Assembly (NCBI GenBank): GCA_039720395.1
Contig: CM077828.1
Location: 23,788,717 to 23,852,716 of the forward strand
Source: Liquidambar formosana
Lineage: Eukaryota; Streptophyta; Magnoliopsida; Saxifragales; Altingiaceae
Direction: 5' to 3'
DNA length: 64,000 nt
Positions 11,241 through 24,100 of the stretch are shown here, piece after piece. Below the pieces are notes generated by a model that was not told the DNA's origin, searched no databases, and saw only the letters and a program-made list of their open reading frames with translations. The position numbers and the translations under genes were made by a program. The first letter of the stretch is position 1. The number at the start of each line of letters is the position of its first letter.

Positions 11241-11824
11241 AGAGCTGAATAAGAAACAATACATAAGAGAAAATCAGTTTTTTGGATAAATCCACATTGA
11301 TGTGCAAAGTTAAATACTAGAATAGGGGCATTTCGGATATTACAAAGCTGTTCACAAACTACAACCAAAAAAATCCCCATTTGCCTTTAGCAGTAGTGGA
11401 CCAAACACAGAAAGTTTGAATAAAGGAGATTCAGGGACATCTTGCCCCCAAGGAACAACCAATTCCTCTTATCCTCTGAGAAAAACAAATTTCTCATTGT
11501 CCAACATGGTGGATCAATGTGCCCAGAGACACACCAAGTGAGATAAAAGAGCAAGGAAAAAAATGTCCAAGTAAAGTCACAGATTTTTAATAACATAAAC
11601 AAGATTTGTTTAAAGATACCAACTTCTAGTCTTCTACAATGGTGTGAAACAATGATCCCTGCTTATCCCTTCTTTACAAGTAACAAACATATAGTAGTGA
11701 ATATCCAACAAACATGATAACAGTGATGGCATGCTAATGAATAGCCATCAAAAGCATCTTCTTGTAAACATAGAAAATATGGAATGCCACAAAAGAGCTG
11801 CATATAAGGACATATGAACACTGA
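11241..11824. other. 3' flank of PPR gene
   Basis: No coding signal recognised. Likely includes the 3' UTR of the minus-strand PPR gene ending at 11825. Confidence 0.4.
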
Positions 11825-13319
11825 TCAAGTTGGAGCAGTGCTTTTCTTTTTCTTTGTCTTCTTCTTCTTGTTATTGTTCTTGTTCTTGATTGTCATCTTT
11901 TTCTTTCCTGCAGTCTTTGCTCCTTGCGCTCGAGTTTTGGGTGTAGTGAAGTCCACAAGGCTGTCTTCCTTAACCTTCCTCTTCAGTTCAACCACCTCAG
12001 TAATTGAGGGGTCTAACAAATCGCTCGAGCAGCAAAGAGTGACACCCATATCCACAGCCTCAGTCCCAGAGTTCTTTACCCTTATCGAACTCTCCTCCTC
12101 TACAAAGTTTCGGTATAAGCACATCATATACCGGCCCATAACCACCCAACGAGCTTCTCTTCATTCGCTCAAATAGCTCAAGAGCATAATTCACCCTCTC
12201 AACTCCACAGAGAACACCAATCAAATCATAGTAAAACTTACGATCCGGCATCAACCCTTCTTCAATCATCTCATCAACTATCTGGTTACCTTTACCAAAT
12301 CTCCCAGTCAAATACAAAACTCTTGCCACAAGATAATAACTAACCCAATCAGGAGAACAGCCTGTCTTTTTCATAGTGTCAAGAATTCGCAAAGATTCCT
12401 TGACTCTTCTTGTCCTACCTAGACAAGTGAGCAATATATTGTAACTAATTGAGGTTGGGGCAATTCTATAAGACCTCATTTCCATCATCACATTCAAAGC
12501 TTCGGGAACAAGACCCGATGGATTAGACTTAAGGTTTCGCTCGCATAGGCACCTAAGAAATGTGTTATAGCAAAATAGATCTGGCATAATCCCAACTGAC
12601 TTCATCTCTTTTAGAATTCTTCGAGCTTCTTTCACATTATTCTGCACAGTCCATCCATATAATAAACTCCGATAAATACAAGACTCCACACCAGAAATCT
12701 TATCCTTATGGTGCCAAACAACACCTTCTGCTCTCTTGGCATGCCCTTTTGCGCAAAGGGCATTAACAATGGCAGTGAATGTAACTTTATCTTGGGGACA
12801 CTTGAACTTGTCCAAGTTCTTGTATATACCCAATGCTTCATCTTCTCGCCCGAGTTTTACTAATGTCTCAGCTACAAGACTATAAGTCTGGGCTTCCATT
12901 GCCCGACCCTCCTTACCGAGATCAGAAATCAAAATATCCATTGCCGTGAAGTCTTTCTTCTCAGCAAACACCCGAATCGCGTGATTGAAATCCTCATCTT
13001 CCAAATTACGATTCAGGTTGTCACGAGACCACAAGAAGAATCTGAGTAGTCTCCTGGTGGGTGCCTCGTTTTTGCAGGATTCCATGATCTGGGTAACGAA
13101 AGACGACGATAGAGAAACCGAGAATCGATTAAGACTCGCCTCCAAGTCATCTAGACCCCCAACTCCGCTGGAAACAACTTTGCACAACTCCACTAGGTCA
13201 TCCGGTCCCAGTGTTGCTGGCATTGTGGAGTAGAGATAGAAGAAAAGATGTTTGGGTTTCTGGGCATTGACAGCTCGTAGTAAAGAGCTTTGCCAATTGG
13301 GTTTCAGTAGGAAATGCAT
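11825..13319 (-). CDS. P-class PPR protein, C-terminal frameshift
   Basis: Intronless P-class pentatricopeptide repeat protein, expected to bind organellar RNA. I start it at the ATG at 13319-13317 (MHFLLKPNWQ...), which gives a basic N terminus suited to organelle import; the in-frame TTG upstream is not a start. Repeats with YNTFLRCLCERN, YNILLTCLGRTRRVKESLRI and YYDLIGVLCGVERVNYALEL are clear. The frame stops with TGA at 12060-12062 directly after GKELWD. One base over, it continues EAVDMGVTLCCSSDLLDPS and on to a lysine-rich tail ending at 11825. A single extra T therefore removes the last 80 or so residues. From memory the intact form resembles Arabidopsis At5g61370, next to TOC1. The truncation could be real or an assembly error. 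Confidence 0.85.
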
Positions 13320-14408
13320 GTTCTTCAAGGAAATTCCTCGAACGGGTGGTGTGCATTACGTAATATCTAACTCATTTGAGCACAAGTGCATGTGATCACC
13401 AATCAGGATAACGGTGCGAGAGACGAGTTTATTAAGTGCGGACGTCCCTTCGGCGAATGAGAGGACGGAATGGAGGCCAGACATTCTACCGAGGAGCTGC
13501 AATTCCGACGCCGGCAAAGATTTTGATACATGATTTTTGGTTCCAATTGGTAGCTTATTTCTGCATGGAAACATGTTATGTGATGTTTTATTTGTCAATG
13601 GAAGTCAGCCTACAGCCTGTTCGCCTCATGGATACTGTTTGGGTACCCCACCTAAAAGCTTAGCTTAGACTATTGGGTCGGGAATTTGACAGATACTGTA
13701 TAGGATTCTTCTCACATAACAAGATTGTCTTGTTCTTCCTTGTTTCTCGAACAATCTTCGGATAATCCCCCACGAGAAAGAAAATGCGAGTGTCAGGACA
13801 TAAGGAAGTATGGAGCACATCTTGCGTAGGACATACATACCAATCGGGAAATGCAAGTGGTGCTTGCGTAGCTCGCAGACAACAAAGAAACTAACCATCT
13901 CTCGCACATTTTTTTGGGGTTAAATAAGCAAGATTTTCCCGTAACAGTTGTCCTCTGTAATAAAACCAAAACATCAAGGGCATTACCGGACATTCACTAA
14001 CTCCGTGGCAGCAACGCGTAAATATTCTCAATTTTGTCGTTCCGGGCCCCAACGGTGTCATTTTATCTCCGAAATTGTTCGATTTCACAACCCCTCCTCA
14101 CCGAGCACCTCTCCGATCAAGACTCCGGCGACTTTCTAGCGCCGTTCGTGTCACAGCTTCAACCGTCGGATCGCTTTCCGGTAGACTCCGATCTCTTCTC
14201 TGCTTCAGATTCCTACATAGATATATATATAGTTGTTAATATATTGCAATATATGTTGATCTCTCTAGAATCGTGAAAATCTCTTGGATTTTCAGCCGTT
14301 GATTTGAATGAAAAATCATCTACTGAAGAGTGAATTTCAATTTGATACATATATGTGTGTTTGTTGTGTGATTGATTGAAGAAGGTCGGGGTGAGAGATT
14401 GGGGCGAG
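13320..14408. other. Divergent intergenic region between PPR and VTI1
   Basis: Holds the promoters of the minus-strand PPR and the plus-strand SNARE gene. Minus-strand open frames at 13356-13598 and 13665-14088 show no recognisable domain. No repeat is seen. Confidence 0.4.
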
Positions 14409-14710
14409 ATGAGTCAGGTGTTTGAAGGATACGAACGCCAATACTGCGAGCTCTCGGCGAATTTGTCGCGGAAATGCACGTCGGCGGCCATTCTTGATGG
14501 AGGTGAGAGAGGAACTTTTTTTTGTTGCATAGTATATATATATATATATATATATATATGAGGCTCGATCATGTGCAGGATATCTCGGACTATCCCATTC
14601 GATCACAGCCGTGCGTGGATGACATGCGCACGAATACACGCGCGTGTATCGCTCATGGACGGCTGTGATCATACGGGACATCCGGGATGTCCCGCACATG
14701 ATCAAAGCTA

Positions 14711-14742
<32 letters not shown>

Positions 14743-16229
14743 GATCACCTTACCTATATAACTCACAAATGCAGGGGGTACAACCTTCAATTCGAGTTTT
14801 GATATAAGTTAAATTAGCACATTCTCACCTTACCATCATATATATATATATATATATAAAGTTTCTATGAGGGTTCGTTTGTTGTTTCTTAGTTTGGCAT
14901 GTTAGATGTTGTATCGTGGATTTGTGGATACAATGGATGGAAAATGAAGTTTGAGAAGACAGAAAATGGAAAAAATAAAAAATTAAAAATAAAAAGAGGG
15001 TAAAATTAAAACAGAAAGACACATTGGTATAAAGAAATGGTTAAAATTAAGAACATCTCCTATTGATAAATATTTGTTTCAAAGGTTCATGAGATGCATG
15101 CCTTTGGTGGTTTTTCACACTATGGTAAAACATTGGGACATCGAGTATCATAATACACTAAAAAAATAAATTTTCCAAGTTTGTAAATCTAGTAGAAACA
15201 TTAACACATTTCCTTTCAGTATTATCAATGACATCCTCTTCTCCAAGATCAACCTTTATTTTTCGAGAGTAAACTTGATAGAGATCTAAAAATCCTTTGA
15301 TATGATACGATGGGAAATGTTGACTTCGCAGCGGACCTTGATGTACTAAGTCACAAACCCCCCCCCCCCCCCCCCCCCCCCCCCAACTCTCCTTTTGGGA
15401 TATCTTAAAGAGTTCTTACGTAGACGTTAAGTTTTCCAATTCAACAATTGATTTTATTCATTCATATCAGCTTTAGAATTTGAATATTTATGTTACGTAG
15501 ACTTGAAATCTCCATCCAATGCTTGTTATAAAAAATGACACCCAAACTGCTTGATGAGGATAGTGAAGAGAGCATGTTCATTTTGATTAGGATGTAGGAG
15601 AGCATGTTCTTTTTTTTTTTTTGCCCATAATAATCTTATAAGCTTGTCAATGTTTAGGCTTGAGCAGGCATATATTTCTCAGGCGCTTATTAATTCTTTT
15701 TCTTGATATTGGATTATAAGGTATTACTTGCTATACGTTGATTGTCCTATAAGCAGGCGGTTTTAGGTTTGCACCAATGCAATTTCAATAGGTATTGGTT
15801 GTTGAGTCCGATTTGTTAGTTATAGTTTTTTATGATCGTTTTGCTGGTTTTTTGATTTGCAGAGCAGAAGAAGCAGAAAGTTTCTGAAATAAAAGCTGGA
15901 TTAGATGATGCTGAGGCATTGGTATTGTATAAGCTATTTGCTAATTGATATAGCTGAAAACCTTTATCTCTTTCTGTAATCTTGGATTTATAATGCGATC
16001 CCTGCCTGAATTTCTCTAGATTCGAAAAATGGACCTGGAGGCAAGGAGTTTGCAGCCAAGTGTGAAGGCTATGCTTCTTGCTAAGTTAAGAGAATATAAA
16101 ACTGATCTGAACAATTTGAAAAGTGAAGTTAAAAGAATCACATCAGCTAATGCTAATCAGGCTGCTCGAGACGAGTTGTTGGAGTCAGGAATGGCAGATA
16201 CGATGATGGTATATTCATCTTGATCAATA

Positions 16230-16263
<34 letters not shown>

Positions 16264-18472
16264 TCCTGGTTAGAATTATGAAGTGTCACAGTTCTTAATC
16301 TTTTAAAATGTGAGGTGAGGTTAATATAGTGACAACAACTATGAAGTATATGCCATAATTTTATTTTGTTTTATTTTTTAAAGTATTGCATCTAAAATAT
16401 TACTTGCTTGTAATTTGGGATAGGTTAGCTGGTTCTGGTTCTGGTTCTGGTCTGGTTTAAACATTTAGTGTGTTGGTCCAAATTGTCTTAATTTCAGGGA
16501 AAGTTTCTGCTTGTTGCATATATTTGTTCTGGTTTTACTTTCCTTTTAACTTTCATAAATTTTCTGGTCCCTAGGCTCTTATGGTTTCATCAGAAATTGG
16601 AGTTGGCTTAGGATCTTAACTTTTTTATTGATATTAGTAGTAGTTTTTTTCCCCCTGTTTTGTCTTGGTTTCCTTTTTTTTTTATAAGTTTGTGTCCCTC
16701 AGGCTTTTTATTTATTTATTTATAATTAAAAAATGCAACTTTTTCACTTTTCAGTATCCTTTTTCATTGAGTCAGATTGCTATGATTTTTTTTCTTTTTT
16801 CTTTTTTGCAATATGGATTAAACTAATGATACTCTTAACTCGGCAATACCATATCCTTATTCCCAATGATTACATTTCAGTGACTTGTAATTGACCTACA
16901 TGGGTTTTAGTTTTCCCATTGCCCTTGAAATGCCTTCTACTAGAGCCAGATCACCTCTTCTTGATGGTGCAGTTATTGGTCTTGTTTGCAAGACTTTTAA
17001 GTATTTCAAGCTTCTCTCATCATGGGTGGAGCCACAGGGGGGGGGGGGGGGGGGGGACCTTCGGGGGCACGTGCCCCCACTTGGCTCAACCAAGTTTTTT
17101 TTTTTTTTTTTTTTTTTGAGAATATTATTATTTGATGACTATTGCTCAACATAATGCCAAAAAGAGAAAGATAGTAGTCATTTTAAAGAATATTTACAGT
17201 CAATTTGTAGTAAGTTGACAATAATATCCTTTTTTTAGTATTAAATTGGAAAATGATTACTAAAAAGTAATTTTTTCAAAAAAAAGCTTCCTAGAGCTTT
17301 TAGTTCCCAATTCCCACCTCACAGAATCATAGCACAGTGCCCCCATTGGAGATAAATCTTGGCTTCGGCCCTGTCTCTCATCGATGCCAGTTAGGTGCTC
17401 TCTCTACTTTTTCATGAATGCATTCATTTCAGATTATGTTGTCTCATCTTAACACTTGTCCATTTTGATATTCCCATGCCAGCCATGCTCATTTAATTAT
17501 TATGAACATGTTGTTTCATGACTTGTTGGCAATTTGTGGCATATCTATGAGTTTATGACTGGTCAGCTTTAAAAAGAAAAAAATTAAAATTAAAATTAAA
17601 AGAAAAAGGTTATATTTGGTTAAAACATGTGCTGATCAATATTTGTTTTTTTTTTTTTTAAAAAAAAAAAAAATCTATTTTAATTTTTTTCTCAATTATT
17701 TGCAAAACAAGTAAGCATTACAGGTTGCAAAATTTTCATCTATTCGATAGTTTCATGATTTATAAAACAATACCACAAATGGGTATTTGTGGATACGTCT
17801 TTCCCTGACTATTTGTGGCACCTTATTTTGGACACTGATGGATATGGGGCAGGTGTCTGCCGATCAAAGAGGAAGATTGTTGATGTCAACAGAGCGGGTA
17901 AACCAGTCCAGTGACAGAATTAAGGAGAGTAGAAAAATGATGCTGGAAACTGAAGAGCTTGGTGTTTCAATCCTCCAAGATTTGCATCAACAACGTCAAT
18001 CGCTCCTACACGCCAATAACACAGTATACACCACCCATCTCTCTCTCTTCTTTTCTGCTACTGTTCATTAATTGTCTGTGGCAGGTTCATTCTGGTATTG
18101 CATTTTTTGTTTTTTTACAAGTTTTTTTCACTGAAAGGTGTTTTGTGTTTACCGAAATTTCCTTACATTCAATGTTCTTTTCCAACACAAGAAAGAAAAT
18201 TGGATTCAGTGTTATTCACCCTTAATAACAATGGCCTTATGTTATTCAAGCGTATAGATATTCAAGCTTTCGTGAGGATCTATAACTTATAGATATTTTT
18301 TTACCTTTTATTTTTGCAGCTTCATGGGGTAGATGATAATATTGGCAAGAGCAAGAAGATCTTGACTGCAATGTCAAGAAGGATGAGCAAGAACAAATGG
18401 ATCATCGGCTCCGTAATTGCAGTCCTAGTCCTTGCAATCATTTTGATCCTATATTTTAAGCTGGCTCATTAG
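14409..18472 (+). CDS. VTI1: Vesicle transport v-SNARE, VTI1 family
   Basis: Qb-SNARE of trans-Golgi, prevacuolar and vacuolar membranes, needed for vesicle fusion. Five exons with GT-AG borders: 14409-14502, 15863-15921, 16020-16208, 17853-18023, 18320-18472. They sum to 666 bp, a 221-aa protein of exactly the length of Arabidopsis VTI11. It starts MSQVFEGYERQYCELSANLS. The N-terminal Vti1 helical domain covers about residues 1-90 (IRKMDLEARSLQP), the SNARE helix about 130-190 (ETEELGVSILQDLHQQRQSL, then LHGVDDNIGKSKKIL), and the C-terminal anchor about 198-217 (WIIGSVIAVLVLAIILILYF). Some positions match VTI11 (EQKKQK), others VTI12 (NLSRKC, SLQP, MSRRM), so I do not assign a subtype. Introns 1 and 3 carry transposon insertions. 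Confidence 0.95.
14561..14707. mobile_element. MITE-like inverted-repeat element within TA microsatellites
   Basis: Outer arms GATCATGTGC and GCACATGATC extend inward as imperfect inverted repeats of about 45 bp reaching CACAGCCGT / ACGGCTGTG. Both ends abut (TA)n tracts (14531-14560 and 14710-14738). It lies in VTI1 intron 1. No coding capacity. Confidence 0.7.
15358..15384. repeat. 27-nt poly-C tract
   Basis: An uninterrupted run of 27 C on the plus strand inside VTI1 intron 1. Confidence 0.95.
17021..17373. mobile_element. hAT MITE in VTI1 intron 3, perfect 8-bp TSD
   Basis: A 353-bp element flanked by identical TCTCTCAT at 17013-17020 and 17374-17381. Ends are CATGGGTGGAGCCAC and TTGGCTTCGGCCCTG (inverted). 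Inside are a 22-nt poly-G run (17037-17058), a perfect 16-bp palindrome GGGGGCACGTGCCCCC (17065-17080) and a poly-T run. An 8-bp duplication with CA...TG-type ends fits hAT. Confidence 0.85.
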
Positions 18473-18885
18473 CCTGCTGGCCGGCCTGCCTTGATTATCC
18501 AAAATTCTGTTTGTCACGACACTTGGCATTCTTGCATATTGGTGTGTATGCTATGCAATATTGTTTCTGATTTCTTTACATGAGTGTGCTGTTGGGAGTC
18601 AATCGTTTGAGGAACTGAGATTATAAAAATAGACAAAGAGATGTTCATTTTCCATGGCATGTGGGGGTTTCAATTAATTAATTATTTAGTTATTTATTTT
18701 TTCCTGCGTATATGTTGAGTGAGTGGTGGAACATTGTAACCAACCTGATTGGTAGCTACTATAACGGGGCAGGCTAGCTGCCTGTGCTTCCCCTAAGTCT
18801 TGGTCCAATGACAAGTCTAAAATATATATTTTTTATGACAATTTTCTTTTGGGTGACTTGGAAGGGGACCACAAAGGGTCCAGCC

Positions 18886-19645
18886 TAGGGATGTAGACGG
18901 TATGGGTTTTTTCGGGGTTTCGTCCCGTACCGTCCCGTTTCTAGTGGGAAGAGTTTGGGGCAATTTAATAGGATAGGGGTGCATATGGGATTTTTTTAAG
19001 AACCCGTTAAGGTTTGGAGAGGGGTTTAGATTTTCATTAAAAACCCGTCCTGAACCCATCCCGATTGTCTATTCACTTTTACTATTATATTTCTATTAAT
19101 ACATAATAATACACTTATGCCATTTATAATATATAAAGGCCTCTAATTTGTTTAGTTGCTTTTTGCCTTTGTTAGGATACTGCTTCTTTTTCTTGTTCCT
19201 TTGTTCTATTCTGTTATGATGCAAGTTGTGACACTTTTATTGAAAAAAATTCTTGTTATTACGTGACTCTTTTTAGTTGTTATGTTAGTTGTTATGTTAT
19301 GTTTTATTAATCTTTCATATAGGAAAATTGAAAGTAGTTTAATGAATTTAATGAACGAATTTTAAAATTTTCTTAATATAAATATGGTAAAATAAAATAA
19401 TTATTTTTCTTAAAAACTTGTTTATGCTATAGAACGTAATCGATTTTTTGTTTCATCCCTTCCTGTCCTATCTTGTCTTACAAAGTATAAACGTGAGCGG
19501 GGTAAGAATGGAATTTTCAAATTAAATGGAATGGGAATTAGGAATTGGATGTTAAATTCAAATTGGATTTGGGACGGGATAAATCCCAATGGGTTGGGGT
19601 TGGGAGAGGACTCCCCGCACAAAACCCGTCCCATTGACATCCCTA
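18886..19645. mobile_element. hAT-like non-autonomous element
   Basis: A 760-bp element starting TAGGGATGTAGACGG and ending CATTGACATCCCTA. It is flanked by 8-bp direct repeats with one mismatch, GTCCAGCC (18878-18885) and GCCCAGCC (19646-19653). The subterminal regions are rich in GGGTTT/CCCGTCC words. It sits about 0.4 kb downstream of the VTI1 stop codon and has no transposase frame. Confidence 0.75.
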
Positions 19646-19653
19646 GCCCAGCC

Positions 19654-21134
19654 GACCAATTGACTTCCTAGCTTGGATATTGGTGATATTACCAACATTA
19701 TTTTAAGCTACATTTATGGAATTTTCAAAGGATCTCCAAGTAATTCCACCAGTCTCCAATGACAAGTACCAGTCATCATCTTAATCTGCTGCCACTCTGA
19801 TCATGCGCCTGATTGTTTGGCAAGTACAAAAGGTCAAAAGTAATGTTCACTAGGTTCAAAACTTCAAATGCCCTTGTGCGATCTCTCCCTCTTCTTTTTC
19901 TTCCCTCCCCCTTGATACTGTCTCCTAATTTTCTGAAATTAAGATACCAGCAAACGAAATTGAATAATATACTTCACCTAAAAAAATGAGATTTGCCAAA
20001 CTAATTGAAATTTAAGCGATGTTGCAAGAAATAAGTGATTGCATCCACAGCCATTTAAAGCGCAACGAACTCTCATCTCCAATCAAAAGTTCAAGCAGCC
20101 AAAACAATTCAGGCAATGACCCTTCCCTTCCCTAGCTATACTTTTTGCATCCCAAGAAACTCGGTTAAACCTCTCCCTAATCAGTTCAAGACTTCCAATT
20201 AAGATGCATAGGACGTATGGTACACCATTCTGGGTTTAAATATGGAAGAATGAAATGAACTGAGGATGCATGCAACTAGAAGTGGATATGCTAAGTGGCC
20301 AGTGGGATAGCAATGCCATTTTATATAATTGCAGAACCAGATTGGATCCTATTTGTATCTACTGTTCCATATATGGTATTCAATGCTGTGGCCAACAATT
20401 ATCTCATCAAATTATGCCTATGAATCTGCAATGTTGTCCATACACAATTGACAACCAAAATACATGTAATTATATTATATTCTCATTCAATTAATTGATT
20501 CTAAGTTCTCAAAAATTTCCACACTAAGAAGAAAATGTCATAGCCTCAATACTTGATCTTCAATTGCAATGCCAAGTACAATTACCTTCGTTTCCCCTTC
20601 AAGAACTATTTAGATAAAGTTCATGATTTCTTCAAAAAACTGGAGAGGCCATCCAACCGTTGGGATTTCAACATCAAAGATGACAAGTACTGAGCGCTTG
20701 CTGCCCCCAACATCAACCACTTGCAGAAAGAAATCTTGATGTGTCCGCCATCGACAACTTGCAGGTGTAAATCTTGACTAATATCTCCACAGGATTGTGT
20801 CCTTGGAGTCGCTAATTATCCAAAATGAGACGAAGCACGGGTAAATTTGGAATTAAGATGATGGAAATGCTCTACAACGACGCAAATGGCCTGCACCAAT
20901 TGGTAACCACAGGAACCAGCTTTTTTCACAATTGACATGATCAAGAGTCCCTGCATCAAAATGACAGTGCTTATACCTCTTAAACCGATTAAGATGCACC
21001 AGTTCCCATTCATCCATGAGCCTGGCAGAGGCATAAGGGAAATCCAAAAGAACAAGAAACTTCAGAGAGAGAAGATTTGCAACTGTGAGGAAATTACCAC
21101 ATCCAAGAAATGTTATGCCCTTTACAGCTCAGCA
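19654..21134. other. 3' flank of TOC1
   Basis: No convincing gene. The part next to 21135 probably includes the 3' UTR of the minus-strand TOC1 gene. Confidence 0.4.
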
Positions 21135-24100
21135 TTAATATCGTGAAGCATCATTCTCAGGAAAAGAATCCCTGGATGCAAGCTCCTCCTCATCCTCCTC
21201 TTCTTCATCCTCATCAAAATCAACAGAAGCAGGTTCCCCATTAAGATCCACATTTACACCATTTACCTTCCTCACAAACTGTCCCCGTACACGAGGCCTC
21301 CTCTCGGCAAGTTTTTTCCGGTTCACATACCTAATCTTCTTATCAAAACAACGTTCCTTCCTTTTCTGCCTAAACTTCATCAATGCTGCCTCCCTTCTAT
21401 CAACTTTACCTAATTTCACTTCAGTGGAAGATGAACTTTGAAATGACGGCCATGAGTTGTGGGTAGTAGATATTTGACCTGGTTGTAGGCACATACTGAC
21501 TGGGTAATAGGGGAATGATGCCATCCCGGGTACATGAGAAGGACATTGTGGAAGATGATTGTACTGAGATAGCATCGATGAAGTACCATGATTTTGCAGG
21601 TCATGCATGTTCTTTTGATAGAGTTGTGCAGACGACGGCATCATTACTTGATTCACCACTCCTGACATATAATATGGATAAGCAGAATGTGCCGGAAAAC
21701 CTGAAACATCTATTCGAGGTTCATTTCTTGAATTCATAAGCACCTGAGAGGACTCTTCTTTGTCAGACTGACTTTGTTGTGGAAATTCCAATGGCACAGG
21801 AGGGGTACAAGACCTCTCCAGAGAAAGAGAATCGGGGACACTACTACTACTAGGGAAGTCATCTCCTTGAGAATAGTTCTCATATTTCTCTCCAGTTTCT
21901 ACCAGGATATTATTACTCATTTGTTCACTCCATGTTTGAATTTTCTCTTCCATCGTAGAATGTTGAGCAGTACTTTCATCGTGTGCAACCCCCTGTGAAT
22001 TGTTTTTGAGCTTGCTTGATTTGACATATGTAAAGAAGGCTGAAGATTCACCAACCTTTAATTCACTCTTCTTTGGACCTAAACAAAATTGTCCTGAAAA
22101 TATTACCAGAATTTTAAAATCTTTTCCAGAGAAAGGATCTTTTAAATAAATAAATAAAGGTGGTTTGAAGCTCATTCACAAAATGAGCTAAATTTGGTCC
22201 AAGGTTTGTAAGGAAGGAACAAGTTAAACCCAACTTGGTCTGAAAAAATGGTCATCAGGTTAAGTCAGGCCAAGGTGCCAGAACTCAATGTGGCCCGACC
22301 AACAGATCAACATGCTAATGGTAAAGAAGCAGACCATGCAGAGAGATGCAGAGCAGCTCACCTGTTCGGCGGTCACTAATTCCTGGCACATCAGGTCTAT
22401 ATTCCAACATAGCTGTGAGAGGAGCCTCTGCAGCAGCAGCAGCCGCATTAGACTGCAAAGAGAATATAAAAACGCACTCGTGTCAGTTTAAACACCATTT
22501 ATTCATAATGAAAGTAGCAACATGGAATAGGATTTTTCATTTCTCATTCCAGAATTTTATCCCTCTGAAGATACCAATCCTTTCACATTCTGCCAACTGC
22601 TTATACCTAGTTGATTGTAGGTAATGATTCCTAAAGATACCACGACTCACTTCTCTATATATAAAAATCCTTTACTCTATGTGTAATTAGTTTTGAATTT
22701 TTTCCTAGAGTTGTTTGTTTCAAAAATTTTGAAAATCTTGACCTTTTGGCCCTTATCACAACCAGCATTTAAGGAATAGAGAAGAGGGGGGAGGGGGGAG
22801 GCTCTCTTGAAGCCTTTCTCACGACATACTCTGTGACCTTCATAAACAGTACGAATTAGAAGAGAGAAATACCATTTGGAAAATCCACAAAAGTATTCAC
22901 ATTCAAAGACAGAATTTGACATAATAAAGAGATTGTATTTTATGAAAAATAGACCCAGAATCAATAAAATGACCACTATATGCTACATGCTGTGGTGTTT
23001 TTACGACCAAGGGTTTAAATGGTGCATCACTGCATCTGCTCATCATCCCTAATACACAATTGATAGAAAATTTTCTGAGTTACCAAACTTCAAATCCATA
23101 TTATCCTTACCTCATCTTCCTGATTAGTTGACAAGCCAATCTCAGGATTTGCACTTCTTCGGGATTTTTCATCTGTGTCATCCGAGAACAGAGTAGTACT
23201 GTTCGTGTTAGCATCACTAGGATCTGATCCCACCGGATCAAAATCATAAATCAAGATGTTCTTCTCTGCCAGTCCAAGCTGCCAACATAAACAATAGAAT
23301 CAATAAGTACCTGAAAAGTGTTTGAAGAGACATAGAATGGATATCAGTGATATTTTAAAAACACGCTACAGGTGGATGTTTGATTTGCAGGGAGGTTGCC
23401 CTTGAAATGGGTATGTGTCAAAGATGCAGGGAGTTGGCCCTTAGAATCAATGGATACTACCTTGGGCATAATGTTATGAATTCATCCTGGTGATCATAAA
23501 ATGTATTGACCGTCAAAGCGAGAACTTCAAAAGGAAAGCTTACAATCTAAAAGCATATCATTTTCTGCACCAATTTCCAAGAAACATGCAGAAAATTATC
23601 AGTCCTAATTCCCTGCATCTGCTTCATATGTACCATTCTTTAGGTCTATTGATCAGTGCCTCCTTTCTCTGGAAAGACTTCTAGGAGGCAGCAGAGAAAT
23701 AAAATAAATACAACTAGAACATCTAACAACAATTTCGAGGGATACAAACCATGCGCCTTCTTCTCCACATGTGAGTCCACAAGTTCAATAGCTCATTAGT
23801 GCGCAAAGGCTTCACAAGGTAGTCAGCTGCTCCAAGTCTTAAACACTTAACAACAACAGAGACCTCATCCTGCGCCGACATCACTTACAAAAACAAAAGG
23901 AAAAGAATAATAAGGATCATTCATAGTCTACCCTAAATAGATGGATTATTTATTTATTTATTTAATGAATATGGTAGCAATAATGTTAAGACAAATTTAC
24001 TGATAACAGGAATGCGTCGCAGATCTTTATCCCGAGTGATATACTTCAACATCTTCATGCCTTTGGCCATCGGAAGGTCAACTTCAGCTAGTATGATATC

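Noticed and set aside
13356..14088. Several minus-strand frames between PPR and VTI1 that look codon-biased
   Set aside because: No recognised domain and they overlap each other in different frames; possibly UTR or an old remnant but not supportable as genes.
16029..16223. Separate small gene in the 16-kb region
   Set aside because: It is exon 3 of the VTI1 gene read through into its intron.
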